This document shows positions 1 to 10,620 of a stretch of 64,000 nt of DNA, piece by piece (positions within the stretch are counted from its first letter, which is position 1; the number at the start of each line of letters is the position of its first letter). The DNA comes from Crocodylus rhombifer (Eukaryota > Chordata > Crocodylia > Crocodylidae), in contig JAVSML010024246.1 of assembly GCA_038503035.1 (NCBI GenBank), forward strand, positions 457,258-521,257, written 5' to 3'. A program made the translations under genes and the position numbers. The notes under the pieces are model-generated. The model did no database searches, was not told the DNA's origin, and worked only from the letters and a program-made list of their open reading frames with translations.

Positions 1-299
1 CACTTCTCTGCAAGGTCCCTTAAGGTCCACAAGAGTATGCGGGGTCATCTTTCTGTGTTTCACTTTTTTGCGTGGAATCAGAGATGATAGCTTTCTGTTA
101 AGACTACCTTTCTATACAATATCGCCTCCTTTGCTTTCTTATAATCCCTGGCTTCCTCCCATGACAGGGCATGGTATGCAGCCTGAGCCTGGTTGGTCAA
201 CCATGGCCCCAACTGGTAGGCTCAATGTTCTTGTTCCTAGCTGCCCTGTGGCAGGGCAGCTTTGGTGCCTGCCACTTTAAGAGGCTGGAGCAGGTTGTG
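1..299. other. Left edge, no recognised feature
   Basis: No coding exon, RNA gene or named repeat was recognised here. A 70-residue open frame on the plus strand (68-280) has no family resemblance I can see and is treated as chance. The stretch may be the upstream part of the LTR-like block that follows, but no terminus was found. Confidence 0.3.
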
Positions 300-1000
300 G
301 AGTGGCAGGAAGGTGCGATGCAGCCTAACAAGGTGGTCACATGATCACAGGAGGGCTCCTGGATTGAAGTATAGCACTGAGCAGCCTTGATATAAACCCA
401 TCTGTTGAGCTGGCAGTTACTTCAGGGAGCCAAAGAGACAACATCGCCCCGCTGGAGCTGATGCTTCCAGAATACCTGGTGGTTAAGGGTGGGAACTATG
501 GGGAGGAAGGAGGTTCCTGGTCCTGGGGAATGACCTAAGACTACACCCTGCTTGGATGGTGTGGTGGGGCTTCCAGTGATGGGGTGGTCCCCAGAAAATG
601 CCACATCAGTGCCTCCCTACTGAAGAGAGTATGGGGCTCTGTATAGCCTCAGCGACCCACATGTGGTGGGTTACCCTATAGAGAGAACAGGTGAGGGTTC
701 CAGGCATGTCATCAGGCCTGAGACCCTAGGGGCATAAGGCTTGAGAGCCCCGTGAGGGGGCAGAGTATGGGCCCCAGTGAGGGGGCATGTAAGAGTCATT
801 GATTGGGCCTCATAGAGGGGGCCTCATAGAGGGGGCATGTAAGAGTCATTGATTGGGCTCCATATGGGCCTGAAGGACTGACGGTGGGCCACGTAGAGTA
901 GGGTCCACATGGGTGGGCCTGAAGGACTGCACATAGGCCAGCCTGAGTAGAGAGTGAGATGTGTTACAAGGGGCTTGAAAGGCGGACCAGTGTGGGAGTG
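300..1000 (+). mobile_element. LTR-like sequence, copy a
   Basis: This GC-rich stretch matches the block at 18375-19215. Shared pieces in order include GGAACTATGGGG, CACCCTGCT, GGTGGGGCT, CCAGTGATG and GAGTATGGGG. A TATA-like GATATAAACC lies near 379-388, ahead of the shared part, as in an LTR promoter. The right part is built of degenerate short GGGGGC/GGGCCC units, as seen in the long LTR at 59079. No TG...CA ends or target duplication were found, so the limits are approximate and the LTR call is inferred from architecture. It is plus-oriented next to a minus-strand Gypsy relic, so it is probably a separate insertion. Confidence 0.45.
781..858. repeat. 50-bp local tandem duplication
   Basis: The 28-base segment starting GGGGGCATGTAAGAGTC occurs at 781-808 and again at 831-858, giving a period of 50 bp. 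A shorter CTCATAGAGGGGG piece is also doubled between them. This is a small local duplication inside the GC-rich LTR-like block. Confidence 0.85.
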
Positions 1001-1339
1001 TGAGGGTGAGTGGCTCAGCACCTACCCAAAATAGTAGGTGGTTGGCCCATGCCGGGGCCAGGACCAGATTGGTCAAAGGGCCAGAGCACCCACTATGAGA
1101 GACAGCCAAAGCTAGAGGCTGGGAGTCCCACCTGGCCTAGAGGTAAGACCAGGGCCAGGAAAGCCGAAGGTCCCAGGCAGGCAACAGCAAGGAAGGAAAA
1201 AGGGCTTAGGGAGTTTGACAGCCCAATATGAGGGCAGACAGCCCAATACGAGGACGCCTGAGGAGGAGGGATCTAGGTGGAGTCTGAACACTAGGTGGAC
1301 ATAGAATGAAGTCTACTGCAGAGCTAGAGCCACATAACG

Positions 1340-1887
1340 ATGCCATTTGCGAGGCATGGGATATGGTATAAGGGAAGGTTCAGAGCTGTGTATTATGCCC
1401 TTGGCATCAGGGATTAAATGGGCAGCCTTCCGCCTTATAAACAACTTTTTTGAGATGAATCAAAGGCAAGGCAGGTGGGTGAACTGCCCTAGACAGGTGG
1501 GTAGACCAGTGAATTCAACTGGCCGCAAGATGGCCCGCTGTCGCATGACCACTAGAGCTAGTCTTTTGAAGGACTTTAGGTAGGCCTCTGGTTCATTGTA
1601 CTTCTCCATCTTGGGCATCTGAAACCCTTCTACTGGTCAGGCTAGGGCCCCAAGTTGGTTTTCCAGTTTTTCTTTTGATTTCTGTTGCTGCCAAAACAAT
1701 GTGCTGTTGGCAGCCTGTTCCTCTGCCCTTGCCCAAAACAATTCCTCTGTTTGTCTCTGCTGGCCTTGGAGGATCTGTATCAGGAGATCCTGAACCTGAG
1801 TCCTTGCCTCACCAGGTGTGGTACCAGCCAACTGCTTTCTCATTATGCCAACATCTTGGGTTTCATTCCTGGCCAATGCACCAGAAA
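1340..1887 (-). pseudogene. Ty3/Gypsy gag remnant
   Basis: Reading the minus strand away from the LTR at 1888, an open stretch down to 1637 is rich in Gln and Glu, as in the N-terminal coiled part of Gypsy Gag. After one in-frame TGA the frame continues with FQMPKMEKYNEPEAYLKSF, the conserved start of the Gag core (compare the FxMPKM...DPEAYLxxF pattern of vertebrate Gypsy-like Gag). A TGA at about 1451 and later frame loss end it. No protease, reverse transcriptase or integrase follows, so the element is internally deleted. In the living element Gag would form the particle shell. The domain assignment is from recognition of the motif and context, not a search. Confidence 0.7.
1865..1883 (-). 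other. Primer-binding site, tRNA-Gly type
   Basis: The plus strand here, ATTCCTGGCCAATGCACCA, matches the 3' end of tRNA-Gly(GCC) including CCA at 18 of 19 bases. The minus strand would therefore pair with that tRNA to prime reverse transcription. It lies four bases from the LTR edge at 1888, the expected position, which fixes the orientation of the element and its LTR boundary. Confidence 0.8.
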
Positions 1888-3247
1888 TGTAACAGGCCAC
1901 AGCTGAGCCCATAGGCCTTGCCTGTTAACAGCCCCAGGCAGAAAGGTGTGGCCCCCACTTCCAGACTCACCCACCATGAATTGGTGTTAAAAGGTAGAAT
2001 TCTGTTGATGGGGCCTTCCTGTCCTGCCAAATTGGTAGTTCTGGCAAACCTTGTTCACGCTGCTGTATGTGGCAGCACCTGCCATCCCAATATTACAATG
2101 CTGCTTTCACAATACCAAGCCAATCATTCAAGTCCCTCCCTTTTGTGCACCAGTCAAAGGGTGGCCTTTCCCTCCTGCAGGTGAACACAGCTCTGAGTGA
2201 GGCCAGTGGGGACTGTGGCAGGCCAGTATGGTGTGGTGCTTCTGCATTGAGCCACCCACCTCACTGTGCCCAACCACTTTCCAGGCTCCAAGTGCCTCCC
2301 TGGGGGTGCCTCATGTCTGGCCGACCCCCTTCCTGGAGCATACCCACTAGCCTGGTGGTAATGTTACCACCACTCAGGGTCTGGACTGATCTTGGCCTTG
2401 TGCTCTCTGGGAAACACAGGCCTAGTAGCCCCTGAGGGTACTTGACCCACTGCAAGAACTTGGTGTGCTTCCCTCAGTCTGAAGCACAAATAGTGGTCTT
2501 CCTTAGTCAGCTGAACCAAGGGGACCCCAAGGCATAATCTAGACCCACTCCCAGTAAGTCTCCCACTCTAGGTACAAAGAAGAACTTTATTGGTTACAAG
2601 GAGTAGGTTTGGAATAGGGTACATGATAGAGTAATATCAGAGAAACCCCATAGAGCAAACAGGGTGGCTGGGTAGCCTTTGATCACACATCTGAGTTACT
2701 GCAAACTATATTTCTAGTTAGATCTCAGGTACCTTACTCACGGGTATCATCCAGAGGCAGGTGGAGATTCCATCTGAAGGCAGGCAGTTAATTGATCATG
2801 AGTTTCAAGAGAAAGACCAAGTTTGAGATGGTCCAGCTTCTCTCTGAGTTTTCATCATTGCTACTCCTCCTCCTGGGTAGTCCTTAATGTACATAAACAT
2901 TATGACCCTGTTTACCTGATCCAATGAAGGTCAGCAACTGTTGGCTGCAAGCCAACGAATTTGAAATGCATCACTGGTTGCTGGATAGACTGGGGGGTCT
3001 TTAGCCCCTTCCCAGTTATGTTGGCATTCCTTAGAACAACAGGGAGCTTACGCCACCACCCAGGTATGTGATGCCCGTCATGTAGGCAGAAGGAGCAGGT
3101 TTCCCCCCTCCCTCAGGAATGTATCGAGCTCAAGTTACAACTCAGGGTTACCTGGAGTCCATGGGATGTCTGCCCTCTGCAGTGACCATGGTAACCAAAC
3201 TCACATGAACAGAGTTTGGGCTGAGACAGAGATGGTATTCTGTCACA
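1888..3247 (-). mobile_element. LTR of Gypsy element (5' LTR)
   Basis: On the minus strand the segment begins TGTGACAG (3247-3240) and ends CTGTTACA (1895-1888), imperfect inverted termini of TG...CA type. The primer-binding site starts four bases inside. A minus-strand AATAAA lies at about 2583-2590 and could be the R-region polyadenylation signal. The length of 1360 bp is long for an LTR but similar to the one at 59079. The matching 3' LTR was not found at lower coordinates, so the target duplication cannot be checked. GC-rich spurious open frames (for example 2067-2435 plus) are ignored. Confidence 0.7.
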
Positions 3248-3789
3248 GGGACTATTAGCTGCTCCTCAACCGCTACACTTCCTCCAAGTCTTTAAACCTG
3301 TCACTGGTGCCCCAGTTCAGACTGATAGCATTCCAAATGCACCGACCTTCCAGGTTTGGCCAGGGTGCCAAATAAACCCTAGTCTTCCTGCCTGGGATCC
3401 CTAAAAGTCCATCTCAAAGGAGTAAACGAAAATGTGTGCAGAATCGCTGCCCCTCACCAGTTTCTGGTGCTTGCTCAACCTCTCATCTGGGAGCCTTCAC
3501 TTCCACTCCCGTCCTTCACTTACAGCAGCCTCCACAGTGCCCCAGCCAGTTGGGGTTGGGCACTTCTGGTACTGCAGCATTTCAGCCTCCTACAGGTGAG
3601 TAGAAACATTCAAGTTGAGAAAAGCCCATAGTGGAACTGGAACTCCCAGGCTTCCCTGGTGTCGTGCCTAGGTCTTCTGTTGTGCCTGCTTGATGCTTCT
3701 CCTGTTCTCCAGGTCAGCACAGTACTCAACCGGCTTTGTTTCAGCCCAGGCAGCACTCTGACAGAATCAGCAACAATGGAGGCCATCCC
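3248..3789. other. No recognised feature
   Basis: This stretch carries short chance open frames only. It ends where similarity to the second copy of the duplicated block (12235 onward) begins. I see no transposon terminus or coding exon. Confidence 0.35.
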
Positions 3790-4280
3790 TACCCCTTGCT
3801 CCAGAGGGGCGAAAGCAGCATAACAGAATTCTCCAGAGCCTCTCTTTCTGCTCCCAAGTCAGAATCACTAACTTTACAAAGCACCATGTTCTCATATCCC
3901 TGTCAGCTCTACTCTTTGTGAACCATGGATTTGTGAGGTTCAGTTTTTCTCAGTCAGGCCATAGCTTAGTCTTCTTGCAGGCACCATATCACACCCTGGA
4001 AATATTCTTTTGTGTCTGGTTATTCCTACAAAGAGCCACTGGCACAAATCTAGGCTGCTGATTACCTTACATGACCAGCAGTATATTGCAGGATAGTCCT
4101 AAATGTTAGGTGTAAACTACTTCCAGGTCAAGGTCCCCAGTCTTTGCTATAACCACTAGAGTCTGGGGATGTGTCAGGGATAAATGCTTGGCCTCAATTA
4201 ATTAAACAAGAGTTTTGATATTGACTTCATTGTACCAGAATGTTGCCTGCAGGACATAACCATTTTCATGGCAAGACTAT
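3790..4280. repeat. Duplicated block, copy 1
   Basis: About 490 bp here are clearly similar to 12235-12710. Shared segments include TATTCTCCAGAGC-like, CAGTCAGGCCATA, CTACTGGCACAA, TAGGCTGCTGATT, CAGGATAGTCCT and TGTACCAGAATGTTGCCTGC in the same order. At 12710 the copy continues directly into sequence that here resumes only at about 5385. Copy 1 therefore has an extra ~1.1 kb, or the other copy has lost it. Nothing coding is apparent. Confidence 0.8.
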
Positions 4281-5384
4281 GGGAAAAAAGAGATCCAATA
4301 ATAGAGGAGTGAAGGAGAAGAGGAGTGACTCCATTGGAAAGAGGTGGCTAGCTGTTCAAATCCGAAGTCAGGCACAAGGTAGGGCAGGGTGGCACCTTAC
4401 AGCCTACTGTGAGGAACTATGTGTGCAGGTGCTTTGGATCTCACCTTTACAAGGCAACAGCACAAAACCTTCCACCCTCTACCAATCCCCAATTTCCTCC
4501 CTTTCTGCCAGTTTGATATCTTGGTAAGCTTTTGCTGTCTTTTCTAATGCAGAAAATGAAAGCTGTTAGGTTTGTCTGCAAGTTTCCTCTATGGCTGTAA
4601 TCATGACAGTCTGTGATAGCTCCCTTTACTACAAGGCAGCCTATCATATTGGTGCGAAAGCAGTCTTGAGGACAAATAATAAATATTCATGGAGTTATTG
4701 TATTTCAGAGAACTAAGGATCCTGCAAACAATTCTCCATGTATTTATAAATACTTTTCTATGAGCATCTTAGAAAGATAAAGATCCTCCTGGTTTCTGCA
4801 GGGAATCTAAACTCTTCCCTGCCTTGCCAGGGCTGGGCTGAGATTTGTGGCCTTCTGCATATGAGCACTACTCCCCTACCTTGGCAAGGTCGAGTCACAT
4901 ACAACAGTAAGTTTGAGCACCACATGGTACCCATAAGGCTGGCATCAGCTCCCAGAGTGTCCCTCAGCCATGCTGAGCACTGGGGCTGCCTATTTTCCTA
5001 GTTTTGCTCCTTTTGCTTTTTTCAGCCTGGTTTCACACTTACAATAATGTATATATAAAGGTGTACATTTCTCATTTCTACTAATGTACATTTCAGCACT
5101 ACATGTTTACTCCTCTGCCATGGCAAAGGGCCCCAAAGTGGGTGATGACGGGAGAGTGAGAGACCTGACTGTAACTGAAACCCGCTTTCTTCTTCATTTG
5201 TCTGCTTGTTGTTTACGGACCACATTCAGACCTGGTATAAATGAGGCCAACTCCATAGACAGTGAATTTGGATCTGCTGCCAACAGATCTGCTTTTGGAC
5301 CTGTCAGTTTCTACAGTAACCTGGCTTATAGAGTTGGACAGGGGTTTCTTGAAGTTATTGATCATTCCTTTTTTAGTCTTCCTT
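4281..5384. other. Extra ~1.1 kb between duplicated blocks
   Basis: This segment separates two blocks that are adjacent at 12710/12712 in the other copy. It is either an insertion here or a deletion there. Small open frames such as 5084-5386 plus carry no recognisable motif. I found no terminal repeats, so no element class is given. Confidence 0.4.
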
Positions 5385-5494
5385 GATGATATACTGCATT
5401 TTTTCACCTACAGGGTTCACCTTAAAAAGTTTAGTTAAAAAAAATTAGTCCATTGCATTTGGAAGTGAGGAGAGCTGCACCCTGACTCGTGCTG

Positions 5495-5648
5495 CTACAT
5501 ATGGTCTTTTCTTTCTAATAATTGAAGAGCAGCTACCATTGAACCAGGCTTATCCTTGTCTTCATCCTCGCTCTTGTCCTTGTCCTGCTCATTCTCCAGG
5601 TCTTTCAGAAATGAATGAGCTAAAAGGATGGAACTCAGAATTGGAGTG
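5495..5648 (-). CDS. Acidic C-terminal exon-like ORF, module copy 1
   Basis: On the minus strand a good splice acceptor, CTCTTTGATTTCAG, is followed at 5648 by a frame that stays open for 50 codons to TAG at 5497-5495. The peptide contains LENEQDKDKSEDED and ends LQLLERKDHM. It is strongly charged and acidic in the middle. There is no ATG at its start, as expected of an internal or last exon. The related copy at 12840-13001 keeps the acceptor and the LENEQD core but has an in-frame TGA near its start. I do not recognise the protein. The call as a real exon is an inference from the acceptor, the open frame and the preserved acidic core in the second copy. Confidence 0.4.
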
Positions 5649-6436
5649 CTGAAATCAAAGAGAAAGCTTTTGAAGACAACTTCATTTTGAAGTCATTTGT
5701 AAATGAGCTTTTCCTACAGTTCATTCATTTCTAGATCCCAGCTCTGTTAGGGCTCCAGGGATCAAGCATCTACAGTTGTACTGAGAATAATTAGTGAGTG
5801 CTCAACACTCACAAGCCACAGACATTTTGGTTTTACATGTCAAATATCTGTGGCCGCTTGCAGATGTTTACAGATGCTGCCTCTATTGGGCATGTGTGGG
5901 GCTCAGCTTGGGAACTTGCCAAATATAAAGTAAAGTGTTAGGTTCTTTAGGTTTCTTTAAGTCTGCAAGCACCAACCAGCAAAAAGCAAAGTCATGCCTG
6001 TACACTCACTAGAAAAAGAAGGAATGAGGAGTCTTTCAGACTACAGGGTTTACCGTAAAAATTTCGTTAAAAAATAACCAGTTCATTGCATTTGGAAGTA
6101 AAGAGAGCTGGACACTGACTCAAAAACAACATCACAGCAAATCATCAGTAGTAGCATGTGGTAGTAAGCATTGGTTAGGGGTGTATTTTATTCCTTTCTA
6201 AGAGAAACAGCTACATGCTGCTGCCATTTGCAAAAAAAGAAAAAAAAAAGAAAAAGAAAAAAACTAAACGTTGTGTTAGCTTCTTTAAAAGCAGCCTCCC
6301 TTCCATGGGCAGGAAGACTGAAGTGCCAGGTGAATGACCAACTACAACCACTGTCGCTTGCTACATTCATTTTTTGTGAGGAGAAAATAAGGTCTAAAAT
6401 ATCATGGGCTACCTCAGGAACCAAGCAGGGTCTTAC

Positions 6437-6683
6437 CTGGCCAAGCTCCTCCAGGGTCTTCTTTGTGGTTTCCCCTGTGGTTTCTGGCTGGCTGCTCCTG
6501 CTGGCATATGAAGCCTCTGCATGGGAGTTGGGGTAATTTAATGTCTCTTGCAAAGGCCCATAGGAGACAGGACACACTTAGAGTTCGCCAAGGGCCCCCA
6601 GAAGCTGCTCCACCCTAGCTCCTGGCTTCTTCTGCAAGGGTCCAGGTGACAGGGAGCCCCCATTGACTCCAGCCTGACTCTTG
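6437..6683 (-). pseudogene. Exon-like unit E3, copy 1
   Basis: On the minus strand, acceptor CCTGTGTGCTTCTGCAG at 6684 leads into a segment ending at donor CTTGGCCAG/GTAAGACC (exon end 6437). The frame contains SQAGVNGGSLSPGP, then VEQLLGALGEL followed by TAA, and downstream in the same frame GETTKKTLEELGQ up to the donor. Both splice sites and the frame are shared with the copies at 9708-9956 and 13322-13569. With one in-frame stop this copy is probably non-functional. The family is unknown. Confidence 0.4.
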
Positions 6684-6834
6684 CTGCAGAAGCACACAGG
6701 AGAGGAAGGGTCTAGAATTAATTTCTCCACCCCCCAGCCTATACCAAGGGTATTAAGGTCTCCCCTTGGCACCTACCCACCAGCACCCATGGGAGAAGCA
6801 GCTCCCCACATCCCCATCAGTCAAAATCCCTCAC

Positions 6835-6900
6835 CTGGGGAGCTGCTGAATTTGAAGATGGCAGATAAAGAGGAGCCAAGGATTGGAACTGGCTCACATT
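6835..6900 (-). pseudogene. End of exon-like unit E2, copy 1
   Basis: The minus strand encodes EPVPILGSSLSAIFKF and reaches a donor, CAGCAGCTCCCCAG/GTGAGG, with the exon edge at 6835. The same end is found at 10126 (CCCCAA/GTGAGG) and 13739 (CTCCTCAG/GTGAGT). Only the last ~65 bp of the unit remain in this copy. The upstream repetitive part seen at 13739-14542 is absent here. Confidence 0.35.
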
Positions 6901-6969
6901 GTTAGGCTAAACTATCAGGCCAGCTTTGCTGTCTGCTAGAGCTTCCTATTTCAGTGAACCACATCAGTT

Positions 6970-7370
6970 ATTCTTTATTTATACTTCATCAATTCACAGA
7001 TTTATTCTCACTCAATTAATCCATATTTATACTTCCCCAATTAATGAGTCTTCATCACTCAATCCACATTCAGGCTTCCACAATTGAAGAGTATTCATCA
7101 ATTAAACCACCTTTATGCTTCATGAATTAACATGTTATTGTCCTTAATTAATCCTTCTTTGTGCTTTATCAGTTAAGGAGTTATCATCATTCAATTGATT
7201 CTTATTTATGCTTCCTCAGTCCATGAGTCATCATCACTCAATTATTTCCCCCAAACCCTCATCATTCAGTTGATTCTTATTTAGGTTCATCCATTAACGA
7301 ATTGCCCATGCTCACCTAGTCTTCTTTACACTTCATCAATTAATAAATCCATTTTTACTCAATCCAGATC
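6970..7370. repeat. AT-rich minisatellite, ~45-bp unit
   Basis: A diverged tandem repeat has a core like TTTATGCTTCATCAATTAATGAGTCATCATCACTCAATT. The anchor CTTC(A/C)(T/C)C starts at about 6984, 7032, 7075, 7118, 7164, 7211, 7285 and 7331. Most spacings are 43-48 bp, with one of 74. About eight units are present. It is not found in the other copies of the surrounding duplicated module. Confidence 0.75.
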
Positions 7371-8560
7371 AGGATGCAGTGATTGCAGAGCCTCTCAATT
7401 GCCAGTCCATCACTCCCCTTTCAAGCCAGCCTTACATCAGCAAGGTGTTATCTTATTAGCATGCACTGTCAGATATCTTCTCAAAGAAAAACCTAATTTA
7501 GCCTTCTCAACAAAATTGGCTATTATATTCCACCTTTCTCCCACGTTATTTCATCACTGTCCTGCCTGTCTTCACTCTACAAGGGAGTCATCTACACCAT
7601 TGAAGGCAGTTGTGAGGACATCCCAAGAGGCCAGACACAGAAAGATATTTCACACTTGGGGTTTGTAATCTTGACATTGTCCCTTCTACTAGTTTTGAGT
7701 CTCTCTATACGCTATCCTTCTTTCTATTTTTTTGTCTCTAGTTTTGGTCTTTAACTTGACCTGCCACAGTGAGGATTCCCTGTCAAACAAAAATAGTAAA
7801 AAAAAAAAAAAGAAACTCTTAATCTGACACCTCCTAAAATGGAGTCTGTTTAAGCTGTCCCCCCTTTCCCCAGGTCTGTCCTGTTTCCTCCAGGGGCTCA
7901 GACCAATCTGTAATTTACTGGCATTAATACCCACTTAGGGGTTAAACAGTCCCAGAATCCTCACAAGACAGTAATCAGACGAAAATTTCCCTGTCCATTT
8001 GGGTCTTCTTGTTGCAGTCCTTCACCTCCTGAGATTTAAACGCAGCTGCTGCCATGCTCAGCAGAAAGCTGCTCTGTCAGAGCTCCTCCAAGCTCAGTAT
8101 CCGGTCTTGAACCCCATTCCTGGGGCTAGGTATCCCATACTTGATGGAGAGCATGTCCTGCTCCAGCTCTCTCTCCTCACTCAAGCTTCCTCCCAGGGTG
8201 AGTTTCTGGCTGGAAATAGACTGGGTGTTGCATGGGGAACTAATCTGGAGTACATGGTGGTTGGGTTAACTTTGCACTGGGGTTCCCCATTTCAGAGTCA
8301 TGACTGTGCCCATTGGTAAATTGTGACGCAGGTCTTTCTTTTCCTCTAAAGAGACACAAAGCGCCTCTTCACACACTGCCTGAGCTCTGTGGCATGACTG
8401 GCTGTCCTCTGCCTCCACACAGGGGGCACGATTCGCTCTCCAGAAGAGCTGTTCTCCTCTCGTGGGTGAGTGGTTCCTTCTTTTTCTGACTGCCAGGTCT
8501 CCTGGCAGCCAATGAGCAGTGGTTCCCAATGCACAGCTCAGCATTTGCCTTAGGGTATGT
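7371..8560. other. No recognised feature
   Basis: Short open frames on both strands (for example 7999-8319 plus and 8266-8544 minus) overlap one another and have no motif I recognise. An A12 tract lies near 7798. No transposon terminus or conserved splice junction was found. Confidence 0.35.
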
Positions 8561-8739
8561 TTATCCCCACCTCAGGCCACATGGTTTTTTTTTTCCATGG
8601 CACAAATGGCTGCATGCAAAGAGGAAGTTTTGAAGAGAAGTGGGGAGGGGTAGGCATTGCACAGAGGCTATAGGGAGTTGGGGACGGTGGTTGCAGGTGG
8701 GCAGGAAGCCTGCAGGGAAAAGCAGTGGGTAGGGTTTTA

Positions 8740-8859
8740 TCAGCCTCCTCTTCCTACTTCACAGTCTCTTCCTTTTCATTCTCCCCATCTGTCTCCTCTG
8801 ACAACTTGGTCAACTTTTTTTGTCAAGTCCTGGAGATCCAGGTGTGACATCTCAAAATG
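8740..8859 (-). pseudogene. Exon-like unit, MSHLDLQDL type
   Basis: Minus-strand acceptor CCTCTCTGATTTCAG precedes position 8859, and the following frame contains MSHLDLQDLTKKVDQVV before a TGA. A related frame at about 10925-11107 reads MSQLDIKHLIKTL and is open longer, but its acceptor is changed to TTTCAC. The flanking intron-side sequence (block 4 of the cluster) is the same one that precedes the LENEQD-type exon at 5648 and 13001. Two different exon types thus lie behind the same acceptor block. The family was not recognised. Confidence 0.3.
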
Positions 8860-8989
8860 CTGAAATCAGAGAGGTTTGAAGAGAACTTCATTTAAGAGTC
8901 ATTTATACATGAGTTTTTGCTACAGTTCATTCATCAGACTTGCATTTGGATACATCATTTTAACTTCACCTGATCACTCCTTTTACCTC

Positions 8990-9290
8990 ATGGCCATCAG
9001 TTCTTCTTTGGTTTGTGAGGCATCAGCTCATCCTCAGGACCTTTCCACCAGTATAGGCAGAGCAGGATTGCCTGCCCTGGGGATCTTTTTTGCACCTCTG
9101 GCTGGGGCCTCCTCCTTTTCACAGGACCAGCCTCTTTCCTCTCCTCCAAAAGGAGGACCACATTTCTGCAGGTATCTGGATGTTTCTTTAAAAAATTTGG
9201 GGGCTGCTTCACTCAGCTCCCTGAGTGCAGAGCTGTGGGGTACCAGTCTGCCCTGGGGATGATTTGTCATTCACCCTGGCTGGGTTGGAC
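8990..9290 (-). pseudogene. Partial copy of E2 repeat block
   Basis: This segment matches the repetitive E2 exon (13739-14542). The minus frame carries RNVVLLLEERKEAGP and then RRPQPEVQKRSPGQ, as in the other copies (RPQPEVQKRSAGQ at 10.4 kb, CPQPEVQKRSPGQ at 14.3 kb). The frame shifts between the upstream and central parts and stops soon after. It is a truncated, probably non-functional duplicate. Confidence 0.4.
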
Positions 9291-9707
9291 TGGGCTTCCC
9301 CAGATTATTTTTCATGTTTAATGTTCCTATAGGGTTTACATTAAAAACTTCAGTTAAAAAAATGACCACTGCATTGCACTGGGTAGTGATAAGAGCTGCA
9401 CACTGGCTCAAACACAACATCACAGCCAATCATCAGTAGTAGCATGTGGTAGTGAGCAGTAGTTAAGGGTGCATTTCATTCCTTTAACAGAAACAGTCAT
9501 GTGCTGCTGCCACTTACAAAAAAAACCCAACCCCCTAAAAGTAGTGTTAGCTTCTTGGAAAGCAACCTGCCTTATGTGGGCAGGAAGACTGAAGTGCCAG
9601 GTGAATGGCCATCTGCCACCACTGTCACTTGCTACATTCATTTTGTGTGAGGAGAAAATAAGCTCTAAAATATTGTGAGATATCTCAGGAACCAGGCAGG
9701 GTCCTAC

Positions 9708-9956
9708 CTGGCTTAGCTCCTTCAGGGTCTTCTCTGTGGTCTCCCCTGGGGTTTCTGGCTGGCTGGTTCAGCTGGTATATGATGTCTCTGCACAGGATTT
9801 GGGGGGAAGTTTACATCTCTGTTCAAGGGCCCATGGGGGAGAGTACCCACCCAGACCTTGCCAGGGCCCCCTAGAATGTGCTCCACGCTAACCCCCAGTT
9901 TCCTCCCCATGGGTCCAGGCGACGGGAAGCCCCCATCGACCCCCGCCTGACTCCTG
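9708..9956 (-). pseudogene. Exon-like unit E3, copy 2
   Basis: This segment is homologous to 6437-6683 and 13322-13569. The minus-strand donor is CTAAGCCAG/GTAGGACC (exon edge 9708) and the last codons read GETTEKTLKELSQ. The acceptor is changed: the AG-adjacent bases read CTGAAG instead of TTGCAG. A one-base frame difference relative to copy 1 breaks the upstream frame. It is best read as a decayed duplicate. Confidence 0.4.
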
Positions 9957-10125
9957 CTTCAGGGGCACACGAGAGAGGAGGGGTCTAGAAGTGATTTCCC
10001 CCTCCTTTACCCCCACAGCCCTTGCCAAGGGCTCTAAGATCTCCCATGCTGATCCCATGACACCTGTCCACCAGCGCCCCTGGGAGAGGCAGCTCCCCAC
10101 ATCCCCATCACTCCAGAGCCCTCAC

Positions 10126-10620
10126 TTGGGGAGCTGCTGAATTTGAAGACGCTGATAAAGAGCCCAGGATTGGAACTGGCTCCTCAAGTGCCTCAGCCTC
10201 CCTGCCTTGTGGGTGGACAAATTCTCCTTCTTCCAGAGCCACCTGGCTGGAGGGCCCACCTTGCTGTCATGCTGCCTTCGCCTTCTTGCACCCCATGGCC
10301 ACCAGTTGTTTTTTGACTTGGGAGGCAGCATCTCTCCCTCAGGAAGGCTTTCCTGGTTCCTGTTTTTCCTCCCCAAGAACCAGAGGCCTTTCCACAGGCA
10401 CGGGCAGCAGGATTCCCTGGCCTGCGGATCTTTTTTGGACCTCTGGCTGGGGTCTGCTCCTTCCCTCAGGACCAGCCTCTTTCCTATTTTCCAAAAGGAG
10501 GAGCACATTTCTGCAGGTGCTGGGATGTTTAATTGAGGGGAAACCTGGGAGCTGCTGCACTCAGCGTCCTAAGTGCAGGGCTATTGGGCGCTAGTCTCCC
10601 CTGGGGATGATTTGCTGTCT
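10126..10620 (-). pseudogene. Exon-like unit E2, copy 2
   Basis: The minus strand runs through RPQPEVQKRSAGQ, then VERPLVLGEEKQEPGKPS and a TGA. The same frame continues with ASQVKKQLVAMGCKKAKAA, another TGA, and then GGPSSQVALEEGEFVHPQGR and EPVPILGSLSASSNSAA up to donor CCCCAA/GTGAGG at 10126. The long stretch in one frame with only two stops is more than expected for random DNA, but it is not a working exon as it stands. It parallels 13739-14200 in copy 3. Confidence 0.4.

Noticed and set aside
2067..2435. 122-codon plus frame in the Gypsy LTR
   Set aside because: It is antisense to the LTR orientation, without motif, in a GC-rich stretch.
6188..6577. 129-codon minus frame as a complete small gene
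   Set aside because: Its start is a GTG just after an in-frame stop, and it runs through the predicted donor into intron-like poly-purine sequence. Only the part before the donor is repeated as exon-like.
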